Below are positions 1-12,135 of a stretch of 64,000 nt of DNA, one piece after another (the first letter of the stretch is position 1; each line of letters begins with the position of its first letter). Position numbers and translations under genes: made by a program. The notes beneath the pieces are model-generated. The model had not been told where the DNA came from, searched no databases, and saw nothing but the letters and a program-made list of their open reading frames with translations. This stretch comes from Aegilops tauschii subsp. strangulata (taxonomy: Eukaryota > Streptophyta > Magnoliopsida > Poales > Poaceae). Where the stretch lies: NCBI RefSeq assembly GCF_002575655.3, contig NC_053039.3, forward strand, positions 372,039,633-372,103,632, written 5' to 3'.

Positions 1-233
1 GGGGCGCGGCTGACGGCCTGAAGAGCCTTTCTTCAAAAGACACCAGGGCCTTGGGCCTCGCGGCGCGATGCCCACTCGGCGATATTGCCTGCCTCTTTGT
101 TCACGCCCCTCGGGGCATGCCGCAATTCCTAGCCCGAGGATTGCCCTTCGATTTTACGTACCTCCTTTAGGTATGCCACCATGTGCTCGCCCTCCGACTC
201 GTACTCCCTGTTAGAGAAATCGATGAGGAGCCG
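1..233 (-). pseudogene. Gypsy RNase H fragment
   Basis: The minus-strand frame starting at 233 reads RLLIDFSNREYESEGE, then MVAYLKEVRKIEGQSSG, a stop, then ELRHAPRGVNKEAGNIA and EWASRREAQGPGVF, and another stop. The pattern of an SNxEY segment, an AYLxEVRK helix and an H-x-PRGxNKEAD-like segment is typical of the C-terminal half of Gypsy RNase H. There the last acidic residue belongs to the N-K-E-A-D motif, which reads N-K-E-A-G here. Two stops and the missing N-terminal half make it non-functional. It continues off the left edge. Confidence 0.75.
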
Positions 234-461
234 TTTGGGGCGGCAGCCGCGGGCCGGCGCCTGAGATCAGCCCGCAGGTCCATTGCCTTGTTGAACATCG
301 CCGCCCCCGCCTGACCACGGCGGCCATGAAGCGGCCTGCCGCGACAGCTTTCGCAGGGGGTTACTGTGGCTTACTCCGATCGGAGCCCAGAGAAGTGCCT
401 CCTGAGCTGGAGCAGGGGCCCCGCTCTCGGGCTCGCCGCCACGGGGCCTTCTAGGTCCACC

Positions 462-887
462 TCAGAAGGACGAGCAGACGCAACAGAGGCAAGCACGGGG
501 CTGCGGTGAGGGTCGCGGCACATGTGGAAGGCGAGAAGGCTCCATGCCCCCGCAAGCGGCGTCAAGAAGTTCGGTGACACAGTCGAGCCAGGCATCGTAG
601 TCATTGTTGGTAGGGCGGTAGTGCAACAACTCACGCGCCATGAGGAGCGCGGCTTGCGCGTCCACGGTGAGCGTGGCAAGACGACACCGTGGCGGGGGTG
701 AAGGAAGGCGCGGCAGTGGGGCCGCCATGCTACGCGGAGGGCGGCAGCGAAGAGTGCTGCCACTCATGAGCAGTAGGGTTTGTGGCAGTGTTGGTTGCTG
801 GAGAAGCGGAGAAGCGCGGAACACGGGCGCTGTCTGGGCGACGCGAGCGGCCCGGCGCTCGGCGCGAACTCGGCGGTCGTCGGCCAT
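462..887 (-). pseudogene. Gypsy gag N-terminal fragment
   Basis: The frame opens with MADDRRVRAERRAA at 887 and runs to about 462. It is rich in Arg, Pro and Ala and contains a segment reading AALLMARELLHYRP followed by DYDAWLDCVTELLDAA. This resembles the poorly conserved N-terminal half of gag in several wheat Gypsy groups. The resemblance is from memory. No zinc knuckle or conserved gag core is present, and the sequence runs out of frame before the RNase H fragment. Longer readings in other frames here are shadows of high GC content. Confidence 0.45.
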
Positions 888-2635
888 GGGAGCAACGAAG
901 TAGAGACGAAAAAGTGGAAGGGAGTTTGGACATGCCCCTACCTGGCATGCCAAATGTCGGAATCGAGGCTCCGTGTTAGGGCATATCTCTTCTCTAAGTA
1001 GTTTTGGTGATCGATGACAATGCTTTTGCGGACTAATCCCGTGCGTTGAGTATTTCAGAGATTCATTCTATGGCACGAGACGATTCTTTCCCCTTGGAGA
1101 TTTATGTGAAGACGGTGTAGTCTCTTTCGTTTCGGTTTGGTGGACTTGAGTTGTAGGAGACACCGTACTATCAAGAGGGGCCCGCTTTGGAAAGGCTAGG
1201 GTGGAATCAACACGTACACGTCTTTGCTGCACCCCCAGCTCCTTTCTTCTCCCTGGAGTTTGTTGTTTTAACTGAAGTGGAACACTGTGAGGAGAAAGCG
1301 GTAGTACCGCCGCCATAGCGGTAGTACCGCCTATGGTCCTCAAGCGGCAGTGCTACCTCTTGAGCACTGCGTTGGTTTTCCCTTGAAGAGGAAAGGGTGA
1401 TGCAACTAAGTAGCGTAAGTATTTCCCTCAGTTTTTGAAAACCAAGGTATCAATCCAGTAGGAGACTACACGCAAGTCGCCTCGTACCTACACAAACAAA
1501 TAAGAACCTTGCAACCAACGCGATAAAGGGGTTGTCAATCCCTTCACGGCCACTTGCAAAAGTGAGATCTGATAGAGATAATAAGATATATATTTTTGGT
1601 ATTTTTATGATATAGATTGAAAAGTAAAGATTGCAAAAATAAACGGTGACAGAAATAGCAAGTTGGTGGGAGATTAATATGATGGAAGATAGACCCGGGG
1701 GCCATAGGTTTCACTAGTGGCTTCTCTCAAGATAGCATAAGTATTACGGTGGGTGAACAAATTACTATCGAGCAATTGATAGAAAAGTGCATAATTATGA
1801 GAATATATAGGCATGATCATGTATATAGGCATCACATCCGCGACAAGTAGACCGAAACGATTCTGCATCTACTACTATTACTCCACACATCGACCGCTAT
1901 CCAGCATGCATCTAGAGTATTAAGTTCATAAGAACAGAGTAACGCATTAGGCAAGATGACATGATGTAGAGGGATAAACTCAAGCAATATGATATAAACC
2001 CCATCTTTTTATCCTCGATGGCAACAATACAATGCGTGCCTTGCTGCCCCTACTGTCACTGGGAAAGGACACCGCAAGATTGAACCCAAAGCTAAGCACT
2101 TCCCCCATTGCAAGAAAGATCAATCTAGTAGGCCAAACCAAACTGATAATTCGAAGAGACTTGCAAAGATAACAAATCATACATAAAAGAATTCAGAGGA
2201 GATTCAAATATTGTTCATAGATAATCTTGATCATAAACCCACAATTCATCGGATCTCGACAAACACACCGCAAAAAGAATTACATCGGATAGATCTCTAA
2301 GAAGATCGAGGAGAACTTTGTATTGAGATCCAAAGAGAGAGAAGAAGCCATCTAGCTAATAACTATGGACCCGAAGGTCTGTGGTAAACTACTCACACAT
2401 CATCGGAGAGGCTATGGTGTTGATGTAGAAGCCCTCCGTGATCGATTCCCCCTCCGACGGAGCGCCGGAAAAGGCCCCAAGATGGGATCTCACGGGTATA
2501 GAAGGTTTCGGCGGTGGAAATAGGGTTTCGTGGTGCTCCTAGATGTTTTTGGGGTATATGGGTATATATAGGAGGAAGAAGTAGGTCGGTGGAGCTGCGA
2601 GGGGCCCACGAGGGTGGGGGGCGCGCCCAGGGGGG

Positions 2636-4036
2636 TCATACGTCTCCGTCGTATCTACTTTCCCAAACACTTTTGCGCTTGTTTTGGACTCTAACTTGCA
2701 TGATTTGAATGGAACTAACTCGGACTGACGCTGTTTTCAGCAGAATTGCCATGGTGTTATTTTTGTGCAGAAATAGAAGTTCTCGGAATGACCTGAAAAT
2801 CAACGGAGAATTATTTTGGAATTAATAAAAAATACTGGCGAAAGAATCAAGGCCAGGGGGGCCACGCCCTGTCCACGAGGGTGGGGGCGCGCCTACCCCC
2901 CTGGGCGCGCCCCTGCCTCATGGGCCCCCTGGAGCTCCACCGACCTCAACTCCAACTCTATATATTCGTGTTCGGGGAGAAAAAATCAGAGAGAAGGATT
3001 CATCGCGTTTTACGATACGGAGCCGCCGCCAAGCCCTAATCTCTCTCGGGAGGGCTCACCCGGAGTCCGTTCGGGGCTCCGGAGAGGGGAATTCGTCGCC
3101 ATCGTCATCATCAACCATCCTCCATCACCAATTTCATGATGCTCACCGCCGTGCGTGAGTAATTCCATCGTAGGCTTGCTGGACGGTGATGGGTTGGATG
3201 AGATTTATCATGTAATCGAGTTAGTTTTGTTAGGGTTTGATCCCTAGTATCCACTATGTTATGAGATTGATGTTGCTATGACTTTGCTATGCTTAATTCT
3301 TGTCACTAGGGCCCGAGTGCCATGATTTAAGATCTGAACCTATTATGTTTTCATGAATATATGTGAGTTCTTGATCCTATCTTGCAAGTCTATAGTCACC
3401 TACTATGTGTTATGATCCGGCAACCCCGAAGTGACAATAATCGGGACCACTCCCGGTGATGACCGTAGTTTGAGGAGTTCATGTATTCACTATGTGTTAA
3501 TGCTTTGGTCCGGTACTCTATTAAAAGGAGGCCTTAATACCCCTTAGTTTCCAATAGGACCCCGCTGCCACGGGAGGGTAGGACAAAAGATGTCATGCAA
3601 GTTCTTTTCCATAAGCACGTATGACTATATTCGGAATACATGCCTACATTACATTGATGAATTGGAGCTAGTTCTGTGTCACCCTATGTTATAACTGTTG
3701 CATGAATAATCGCATCTGGCATAATTCTCCATCACCGATCCAATGCCTACGAGCTTTTCACATATTGTTCTTCGCTTATTTTCTTTTCCGTTGCTACTGT
3801 TACAATCGCTACAAAATTATCACTGTTACTTTTGCTACCGTTACCGTTACTTCCATACCACTTTGCTACTAAATACTTTGTTGCAGATATTAAGTTATCC
3901 AGGTGTGGTTGAATTGACAACTCAACTGCTAATACTTGAGAATATTCTTTGGCTCCCCTTGTGTCGAATCAATAAATTTGGGTTGAATACTCTACCCTCG
4001 AAAACTGTTGCGATCCCCTATACTTGTGGGTTATCA
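2636..4036 (+). repeat. 5' LTR of the WHAM-like element
   Basis: This LTR is 1401 bp and the partner LTR at 10766-12135 is 1370 bp. The difference is mostly a stretch near 3937-3968 (AATATTCTTTGGCTCCC and following) missing from the 3' LTR. The LTR includes the GC-rich hairpin at 2873-2923 and a TATA box at 2957. It ends GTGGGTTATCA. Confidence 0.9.
2957..2966 (+). promoter_or_regulatory. TATA box in WHAM-like 5' LTR
   Basis: TCTATATATT sits just 3' of the GC-rich hairpin. The same text occurs at the equivalent place in the 3' LTR (near 11085) and, reversed, in the minus copy near 59230. Confidence 0.55.
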
Positions 4037-4047
4037 AGACTATTTTC

Positions 4048-4065
4048 TGGCGCCGTTGCCGAGGA
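4048..4065 (+). other. Primer binding site of the WHAM-like element
   Basis: TGGCGCCGTTGCCGAGGA begins 12 bases after the LTR end. It shares its first 11 bases with the site of the Sabrina-like element. Confidence 0.7.
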
Positions 4066-4114
4066 GCATAGCTCTATTCTTTGAGTCACTTGGGATTTAT
4101 ATCTGCTGGTCACT

Positions 4115-6921
4115 ATGAGGAACTTGAAAGATGAGAAAACCAAAATTTATCCCTCAACTACGAGGGGAGGTAAGGAACTGCCATCTAGCTCTGCACTTGA
4201 TTCACCTTCTGTTTTGAGTAAACTTGCGACACCTAAACCTGCTTCTGCTATTAATTCTGATATGTCGCATGTTATTGATGATGCCACTTCTGCTATGCAT
4301 GATACTTATGATGAAACTACTTGTATGCTTGATACTACTGTGCCACTTGGTGAATTTCTTGATGAACAACTTGCTATGGCTAGAGAGAATGAAATTACTG
4401 AAACTGATGATATCGATGAAAGTGATGATGAAGATTCTCCCCCTAGATATGAATTGCCTATTATGCCTGAGGGTTATGTTATGGATGAAGAAACTGCTAG
4501 AGATTTTCTTGCCTGCAATGATAGGAGTGATCTTAAGAAATTATTAGCTAAGCTTAAATAAAAATCTCTGAATGCTAGAATGAAATATGACCCTGCTTAT
4601 GCTACTACACCTATCTTTGTTACTGATAAGGATTATGAATTCTCTGTCGATCCTGATATAATTACTTTGGTTGAATCTGATCCTTTCTATGGCTATGAAT
4701 CTGAAACCGTTGTGGCACATCTTACTAAATTAAATGATATAGCTACCATGTTCACTAATGATGAGAAAACTCACTACTATTATATCCTTAAGATATTTCC
4801 GTTCTCATTAAAGGGTGATGTTAAGATATGGTTTAATTCTCTTGATCCTGGTTGTGTGCGTAGTCCCCAGGATATGATTTATCACTTCTCTGCTAAATAT
4901 TTCCCCGCTCATAAGAAACAAGCTGCTTTAAGGGAAATATATAATTTTGTGAAAATTGAAGAAGAGAGTCTCCCACAAGCTTGGGGGAGGCTTCTCCAAT
5001 TACTTAATGCTTTGCCTGATCATCCTCTCAAGAAAAATGAAATACTTGATATCTTTTATAATGGACTAACCGATGCTTCCAGAGACCACCTGGATAGTTG
5101 TGTTGGTTGTGTTTTCAGGGAAAGAACTGTTGATCAAGCTGAAATTCTATTGAATAATATGTTGACCAATAAAAATAATTGGACACTTCCTGAACCAACT
5201 CCTAAGACAACTCCGAAGAAAAGGGGTATTCTATTTCTCAGTCCTGAAGATATGCAAGAGGCAAAGAAATCTATGAAACAAAAAGTTATAAAAGTTGAAG
5301 ATGTTAAGAATTTACCTCCTGTTGAAGAAATACATGGTCTTAATTTACCGCCTGTTGAAGAAATACATGGTTTTAATCCATCACCTATTGAAGAAACACA
5401 TGGTCTTGATAACCCGACGCAGGTAGTAAAGGTAAATTCTCTCTATAGATATGATAAAGCTGAAATCCCGCCTACTAAATTTGCTAGCCAATGCTTAGAT
5501 GAGTTTGATAACTTTATGGTTAAGCAAGAAGATTTTAATGCTTATTTTGGTAGAGAATTAAAACGCAATGCTTATATGATTGAACACTTGGGTGATTATA
5601 TGTCTAGAGTTAAAGGTGAACTTAAACTCATTAGTAAACATGCTTCTATGGTTACCACTCAAGTAGAACAAGTACTTAAAGCTCAAAATGATTTGCTCAA
5701 TGAATTAAATAGTAAGAATAATGACTTTGCTGTTAGAGTTGCAACTAGAGGAGGTAAAGTGACTCAGGAACCTTTGTATCCTGAAGGCCACCTAAGAGAA
5801 TTGAGCAGGATTCTCAAAGAAATAATGTTGATGCACCTAGTCCTTCTAAAAAGAAGAAAAAGAAAATTGATAGGACTTTGCATGCTTCTAGTGAACCTGT
5901 TGTTGACACACCTGAGAATCCCAATGATATTTCTATTTCTGATGCTGAAACACAATCTGGTAATGAACATGAACCTAGTGATAATGTTAATGATGATGTT
6001 CATGTTGATGCTCAACCTAGTAATGATAATGATGTAGAGATTGAACCTGCTGTTGATCTTGATAACCCACAATCAAAGAATCAACGTTATGATAAGAGAG
6101 ACTTCGTTGCTAGGAAGCACGGTAAAGAAAGAGAACCATGGGTTCAGAAACCCATGCCTTTTCCTCCCAAACCATCCAAGAAAAAGGATGATGAGGATTT
6201 TGAGCGCTTTGCTGAAATGATTAGACCTATCTTCTTGCGTATGCGTTTGACTGATATGCTTAAAATGAATCCTTATGCTAAGTATATGAAGGATATTGTT
6301 ACTAGTAAAAGAAAGATACCGGAAGATGAAATTTCCACCATGCTTGCTAATTATACTTTTAAGGGTGGAATACCAAAAAAGTTAGGAGATCCAGGAGTAC
6401 CCACTATACCATGCTCCATTAAAAGAAATTATGTTAGAACTGCTTTATGTGATCTTGGAGCCGGTGTTAGTGTTATGCCTCTCTCTTTATATCGTAGACT
6501 TGACTTGAATAAGTTGACACCTACTGAAATATCTTTGCAAATGGCTGATAAATCAACTGCTATACCTGTCGGTATTTGTGAGGATGTGCCTGTTGTGGTT
6601 GCGAACGTTACTATTTTAACAGACTTTCTTATTCTTGATATTCCTGAGGACGATAGTATGTCTATTATTCTTGGAAGACCCTTTTTAAATACTGCAGGGG
6701 CTGTTATTGATTGCAACAAAGGCAATGTCACTTTTCATGTTAATGGTAATGAGCATACGGTACACTTTCCAAGGAAACAACCTCAAGTCCACAGTATCAA
6801 TTCTATTGGAAAAAATCCATCGATTATTTTTAGAGGTTTTGAATTTCCTCTTCCTATTGTCAAGAAGAGATATGATATTCTTATTATTGGGGATGTGCAT
6901 ATCCCCGTTGAGGTAACATAG
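4115..6921 (+). pseudogene. gag-protease ORF of the WHAM-like element, one stop and one frameshift
   Basis: The frame opens MRNLKDEKTKIYPSTT at 4115. A stop at 4559-4561 interrupts it, and the same frame reopens at once with KSLNARMKYDPAYA. The central gag core, with LKGDVKIWFNSL, lies near 4800-4850, inside the region about 4700-5060. A linker near 5310-5415 has four repeats of the type PPVEEIHGLN. A one-base frameshift near 5790 moves the reading to the frame that ends at 6921. That last part has an acidic stretch, then an aspartic protease region with CDLGAGVSVMPLSLY near 6448, corresponding to D-S/T-G-A, and the later IILGRPFL flap-type segment near 6665. Expected role: capsid plus retropepsin. 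Codon use is AT-rich and uniform. No RT follows. Confidence 0.8.
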
Positions 6922-7710
6922 TGTTATTCGAAATTTCTCCGGTTCCATGTTATTCGGAATGAGTTTGTTAACAAGACTTGATCAACCTTGTTAGTGGATT
7001 CCTTTTGATGAGCATGAGATGGATGAAGTTAGAAGGCACAACCTTCCGTACCCTTCTTTTACTTTCTGTTATTTAGATTAAATAAAGCAAAATTAGTATT
7101 TTTCTGTCAGTTTTCTGAATTATCTGTGCAATAAAAAAATACCCAGAAAATAAAAGTTCTCCAAATGCCCCGAAAATGAAATATGATTTTTTCTAGAATA
7201 TTTGAGAATATCTGGCACTGAGAACACAGCAGGGGGAGCAAGCACCTAGCCACGAGGGTCCAGGGCGCGCCCACCCCCCCTGGGCGTGCCCCCTGCCTCG
7301 TGGGCCCACGGTGGCTCCCCTCCACTTATTCCAGCCACCACACACTCCTTCTTCCTCCCAAAAAATCACCAACCAGCTCAAGCACGAGTTCTTGCTCATT
7401 TTGCTGCCATTTTCGATCTCCTAGCTCAAAGCACCTCTCACAAAACTGCTTTGGGGGATTGTTCCTTGGTATGTGACTCCTCCAATGGTCCAATTAGTTT
7501 TTGTTCTAGTGCTTTATTCATTGCAAATTTTTGCTGCCTAGATGACCATGTTCTTGAGCTTGCATGTCAAATTTATATGGTTCCAAGTAGTTCTAATGCA
7601 TGATATAGTCTCTAGGCACTTGTGGGAGTAGTTGCTATCAATTTTGTTGAGTTTGGTTCACTTCTATTTGAAGTTACTAAAAAATTCAGAAATTTTTCAA
7701 AGGAAGATAT
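6922..7710 (+). other. Spacer between protease and third ORF, with an LTR-like promoter-type segment
   Basis: No credible ORF is present. From about 7100 to 7330 the order of motifs mirrors the U3/R part of the element's own LTR: a TGTGCA-then-AAATAAAAGTT segment, a CCGAAAATG-type segment, then the hairpin with arms CCACGAGG (7250-7257) and CCTCGTGG (7296-7303), then CTCC-rich sequence. The following 7330-7470 is CT- and CA-rich like a plant 5' untranslated leader. I read it as a diverged promoter copy serving the third ORF, which is an inference. Confidence 0.45.
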
Positions 7711-8736
7711 ATGTTTAGGAAAATGTACCAAGGTGGCTCTTCAAGGAACCAAGGACCCAGGCTCGCAATACGCGATGCGGACGATGAACCACCAAGGGAA
7801 GCTCAAGTGCGGGCTTGTGAATGGCCTTCAGAGGACTTTATGGATCGATCAGGAATCAAGGAAGAATTTAACGCATATATGCGTAACGCTGATCTTGAGA
7901 GCTTCAAGGCAGATAAGTGCCGCCAGTACCCCTATCTCACTGATTCCTTTGTGAGAAGGTTTGAATTTTCAGCATCACGCAATTCTCAAACTGTCATGTT
8001 TGATCTTTATGAAAATTCTTATACAATGGACTTAGAGGATTTTAATACTGCTTGCAAACTTCCACGATGGGGTAGCACTAGTGAGCCTTGCAAATCTGAG
8101 TTTAGAGATTTCCTTGCTAGTATAACTGTGGGGGAGTCTAGAGATATAACACAAGCTACCATAGGGACCATTCATTTTCCTGCTATACATTATTTTGCTC
8201 TCTTCATAGGTAGGTGCATAAATGGTAAGGATGAAGCATGTCACATGTGTGTCCCTGATCTCAATGTTCTCAGGAGTGCTGTATTAGGAGATAAACATTA
8301 TAATTTGGGAGCCATTGTTGCACGTAGGTTGCATAATAATAGAATTAATGGAGATTTCTTTGGTGGAATTTATGCAACCCGTCTAGCTAATTTTCTTGAT
8401 ATACCCGTACGTGAGTATGATATTGAGTTGCCTCCCGTTTATTTAGATTATGAGGCTATGGTTCGTCATTAGTTTGTTGAGAGGAACGAGCAGTTCCTCC
8501 AGTATCGACTAATCTTTGACAGACGACGCACCTATCAGGTCGCTCTCCCTGCTCCTACTTTCTTTGACTTTCAAGCAAAAGGGAGATATTTTATAACCAG
8601 AGAGGAGGCGGACGAGTATCAGAGGAGGACGGAGATAGCCCGCCTCCAAGCTGCAGCCCACGATGCAATAGCCGCTGCAACTCAGTACGACCCCAACTAC
8701 AACTTTGGATATCCGCCAGGCCAGCCGTGGAAGTAG
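7711..8736 (+). pseudogene. Third ORF of the WHAM-like element, unknown product, one internal stop
   Basis: The frame starts MFRKMYQGGSSRNQGP at 7711 and is open to TAG at 8470-8472. It continues in the same frame to TAG at 8734-8736, giving about 341 codons with one nonsense change. The middle part (MFDLYENSYTMDLEDF, then FHFPAIHYFALFIG-like text near 8170) and a C-terminal part ending NYNFGYPPGQPWK are globular-looking, with an Ala-rich helix before the end. It has no RT, integrase or zinc-knuckle motif. It occupies the place of an env-like or accessory gene. It may belong with ATHILA-ORF1-type or plant-mobile-domain-type proteins, but I cannot confirm this. Start chosen as the first ATG of the frame. 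Confidence 0.55.
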
Positions 8737-8757
8737 ACCAACTTAGGCCAAAAGCCT

Positions 8758-8771
8758 AAGCTTGGGGGAGT
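8758..8771 (+). other. Internal polypurine-tract-like motif
   Basis: AAGCTTGGGGGAGT is identical to the tract beside the 3' LTR, 1994 bases downstream. A matching internal copy exists in the Sabrina-like element. Confidence 0.5.
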
Positions 8772-10751
8772 ACATATTTCTCACCGACATTACATTCATA
8801 TTCACACACTCATGCTAGTTGTCGGTGCTCATACTCTTTCATTGTAATATCCATGCTAGTTTATTTTCCTTTTTATGCCTTCTTCTTGTGTGTTTGAAAA
8901 ACCTTAAGAAAACCAAAAAAATTAGTTGTAACTCTTAGCTAGTTTATTTTCCTTGCTTGTAGTAATAATTAAAAAACCCAAAAAGATTTCTTGTTCTTCT
9001 TTTGCTTGTTGGGAGCTTTCCCGTGTAAATAGTTTTATTTCTTTTCTTTTCTTTGGGGGTCGACAGGAGAAGACCATGATAAAAATGCTTAAGTGGCTCT
9101 TATATGCATTATTGTTGATTTAACCAAGAGCCTGTATTGCCTTGTCTTCTCCTTTGTATTGAATGCCTGCAGATTCCAGCTTAGTCCAATGCACATGCAC
9201 TATTATTATTATCCACATCGTTCGGTCGTGCAAGTGAAAGGCAATTATGACGATATATGATGGACTGATTGAGATGAGAGAAGCTGGTATGAACTCGACC
9301 TCTCTTGTTTTTATAAATATGATTAGTTCATCGTTACTGATTCATCCTATTATGAATAAACGTGTTTGCAATGACAATTAGAGATTATAGTTGCTTATGC
9401 CATGCTTAATTAGCTAGGAGTTTATAATGGTTTACCTTGTGTGCCAACATGCTATTAAAATGGTTGTGATGTGGTATGATAGGGTGGTATCCTCCTTTGA
9501 ATGATTCGAGTGGCTTGACTTGGCACATGTTCACGCATGTAGTTGAAACAAAATCAACATAGCCTCCACGATATTTATGTTCATGGTGGATTATATCCTA
9601 CTCATGCTTGCACCCAAGGTTTACTAATTTTAATGCATGTTCATGACTGTTGTCGGTCTCTAGTTGGTCGCTTCCCAGTATTTTTCTAGCCTTCACTTGT
9701 ACTAAGCGGGAATACTGCTTGTGCATCCCCTTAAACCCCAAAGTTATTCCATATGAGTCCACTATATCTTCCTATATATGCGGTATCTACCTGCCGTTCC
9801 AAGTAATTTGTATCTGCCAAACTCTAATCCTTCAAATGAAATTCTGTTTTGCATGCTCGAATAGCTCATGTATCAACTAGGGTTGTCTGTATCTTCCATG
9901 CTAGGCAGGTTATTCTCAAGAGGAGTGGACTCCGCTCCTCACTCACGAGAAAATGGCTGGTCACCGGGATGCCCAGTCCCATGCTTTATGCAAATCAAAT
10001 TGAAATAATTGCAAACAAAACTCCCCCGGGACTCTTGTTAGTTGGAGGCACTCGTTGTTTCGAGCAAGCCATGGATTAATGCTTGTTGGTGGAGGGGGAG
10101 TATAAACTTTACCATTCTGTTTGGGAACCTCCTGTAATGTGTGTAGCATGGAAGATATCGCCATCTCTCGGTTGTTATGTTGACAATGAAAGTATGCCGC
10201 TCAAAATATTATTTATCTCTGCTTTAAAATCGAGCTCTGGCACCTCTACAAATCCCTACTTCCCTCTGCGAAGGGCCTATCTATTTACTTTTATGTTGAG
10301 TCATCACCCTCTTATTAAAAAGCACCAGCTGGAGAGCACCTCTGTCATTTGCATCCATTACTATTAATTTATATTGAGTATGACTGGATCTCTTTTACCA
10401 TGAATTACAATGTTTAGTCAGTCCTTGATCTTTAAAGGTGCTCTGCATTTATGTTTTGCGGTCTCAGAAAGGGCTAGCGAGATACCATCTTGACATATCA
10501 TATCATGATTGTTTTGAGAAAGTGTTGTCATTCGAGATTTATTATTATTGCTCGCTAGTTGATTATGCCATTGACATGAGTAAACATGAGACCTAAGTGT
10601 TATTGTGAATATGGTTAGTTCATAATCTTTGCTGCAAACTTGAATGCTGGCTTTACATATTTACAACAACAAGAGCAAACAGAGTTTGTAAAAGTTTTTC
10701 TTTATCACTTTCAGTTTATCAACTGAATTGCTTGAGGACAAGCAAAGGTTT

Positions 10752-10765
10752 AAGCTTGGGGGAGT
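10752..10765 (+). other. Polypurine tract of the WHAM-like element
   Basis: AAGCTTGGGGGAGT directly precedes TGATACGTCTCC, the start of the 3' LTR. This is the expected position for plus-strand priming. Confidence 0.8.
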
Positions 10766-12135
10766 TGATACGTCTCCGTCGTATCTACTTTTCCAAACAC
10801 TTTTGCCCCGAATGGACTCTAACTTGCATGATTTCAATGGAACTAACCCGGACTGACGTTGTTTCAGCAGAATTGCCATGGTGTTATTTTTGTGCAGAAA
10901 TAAAAGTTTTCGGAATGACCTGAAAGTCAACGGAGAATTATTTTGGAATTAATAAAAAATACTGGCAAAAGAATCAAGGCCAGGGGGCCCACACCCTGTC
11001 CACGAGGGTGGGGGGCGCGCCTACCCCCTAGGAGCGCCTCCCTGCCTCGTGGCCCCCTGGAGCTCCACCGACCTCAACTCCAACTCTATATATTCGTGTT
11101 CGGGGAGAAAAAATCAGAGAGAAGGATTCATCGCGTTTTACGATACGGAGCCACCGCCAAGCCCTAATCTCTCTCGGGAGGGCTGATCTGGAGTCCATTC
11201 GGGGCTCCGGAGAGGGGAATCCGTCGCCATCGTCATCATCAACCATCCTCCATCAGCAATTTCATGATGCTCACCGCCGTGCGTGAGTAATTCCATGGTA
11301 GGCTTGCTGGACGGTGATGGGTTGGATGAGATTTATCATGTAATCGGGTTAGTTTTGTTAGGGTTTGATCCCTAGTATCCACTATGTTCTGAGATTGATG
11401 TTGCTATGACTTTGCTATGTTTAATGCTTGTCACTAGGGCCCGAGTGCCATGATTTCAGATCTGAACCTATTATGTTTTCATGAATATATGTGAGTTCTT
11501 GATCCTATCTTGCAAGTCTATAGTCACCTAATATGTGTTATGACCGGCAACCCCGAAGTGACAATAATCGGGACCACTCCCGGTGATGACCGTAGTTTGA
11601 GGAGTTCATGTATTCACTATGTGTTAATGCTTTGGTCCGGTACTCTATTAAAAGGAGGCCTTAATATCCCTTAGTTTCCAATAGGACCCCGCTGCCACGG
11701 GAGGGTAGGACAAAAGATGTCATGCAAGTTCTTTTCCATAAGCACGTATGACTATATTCGGAATACATGCCTACATTACATTGATGAATTGGAGCTAGTT
11801 CTGTGTCACCCTATGTTATAACTGTTGCATGAATAATCGCATCCGGCATAATTCTCCATCACCGATCCAATGCCTACGAGCTTTTCACATATTGTTCCTC
11901 GCTTATTTACTTTTCCGTTGCTACTGTTACAATCACTACAAAACTATCACTGTTACTTTTGCTACCGTTACCGTTACTTCCATACTACTTTGCTACTAAA
12001 TACTTTGCTGCAGATATTAAGTTATCCAGGTGTGGTTGAATTGACAACGCAACTGCTAATACTTGAATCAATAAATTTGGGTTGAATACTCTACCCTCGA
12101 AAACTGTTGCGATCCCCTATACTTGTGGGTTATCA
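10766..12135 (+). repeat. 3' LTR of the WHAM-like element
   Basis: This LTR is 1370 bp, starts TGATACGTCTCCGTCG and ends GTGGGTTATCA. It carries the hairpin arms at 11000-11007 and 11045-11052. It is followed by TSD GGGGG at 12136-12140, where the split Sabrina-like LTR resumes. Confidence 0.9.

Larger units (their letters stand above)
1..973 (-). mobile_element. Gypsy retrotransposon remnant, internally deleted
   Basis: Read on the minus strand, this stretch gives a leader with the text GCCAGGTAGGGGC near 925-945, then a gag start near 887, then at 233-1 a piece of pol. Gag and RNase H lie only a few hundred bases apart, so protease, reverse transcriptase and most of RNase H have been lost by internal deletion. 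The right edge is where a Copia LTR begins at 974, and the five bases before it (CTCCG, 969-973) should be one side of that element's TSD. This is the oldest layer in the window. Family not named. Confidence 0.7.
8737..10765 (+). other. Two-kilobase non-coding 3' block of the WHAM-like element, bounded by two polypurine motifs
   Basis: The block begins with a short hairpin (CTTAGGC 8742-8748, loop CAAAA, GCCTAAG 8754-8760) that runs into AAGCTTGGGGGAGT (8758-8771). It ends with the identical 14-mer at 10752-10765, next to the 3' LTR, which is the polypurine tract proper. No ORF in between looks coding. About half of the block (from roughly 9750 to the tract) is conserved in the minus-strand copy at 59541-60558. 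Confidence 0.65.
2636..12135 (+). mobile_element. WHAM-like Gypsy retrotransposon, complete but RT-less
   Basis: The element is 9500 bp, with LTRs at 2636-4036 and 10766-12135 and the TSD GGGGG on both sides. The 5' end reads TCATACGTCTCC where the 3' LTR has TGATACGTCTCC, so the terminal TG is mutated. Order: LTR, primer binding site, gag, protease, spacer, a third ORF, 2 kb of non-coding DNA, polypurine tract, LTR. No RT, RNase H or integrase is present, so it is non-autonomous. A second copy in the opposite orientation starts at 58173. The family name is from memory. Confidence 0.88.
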
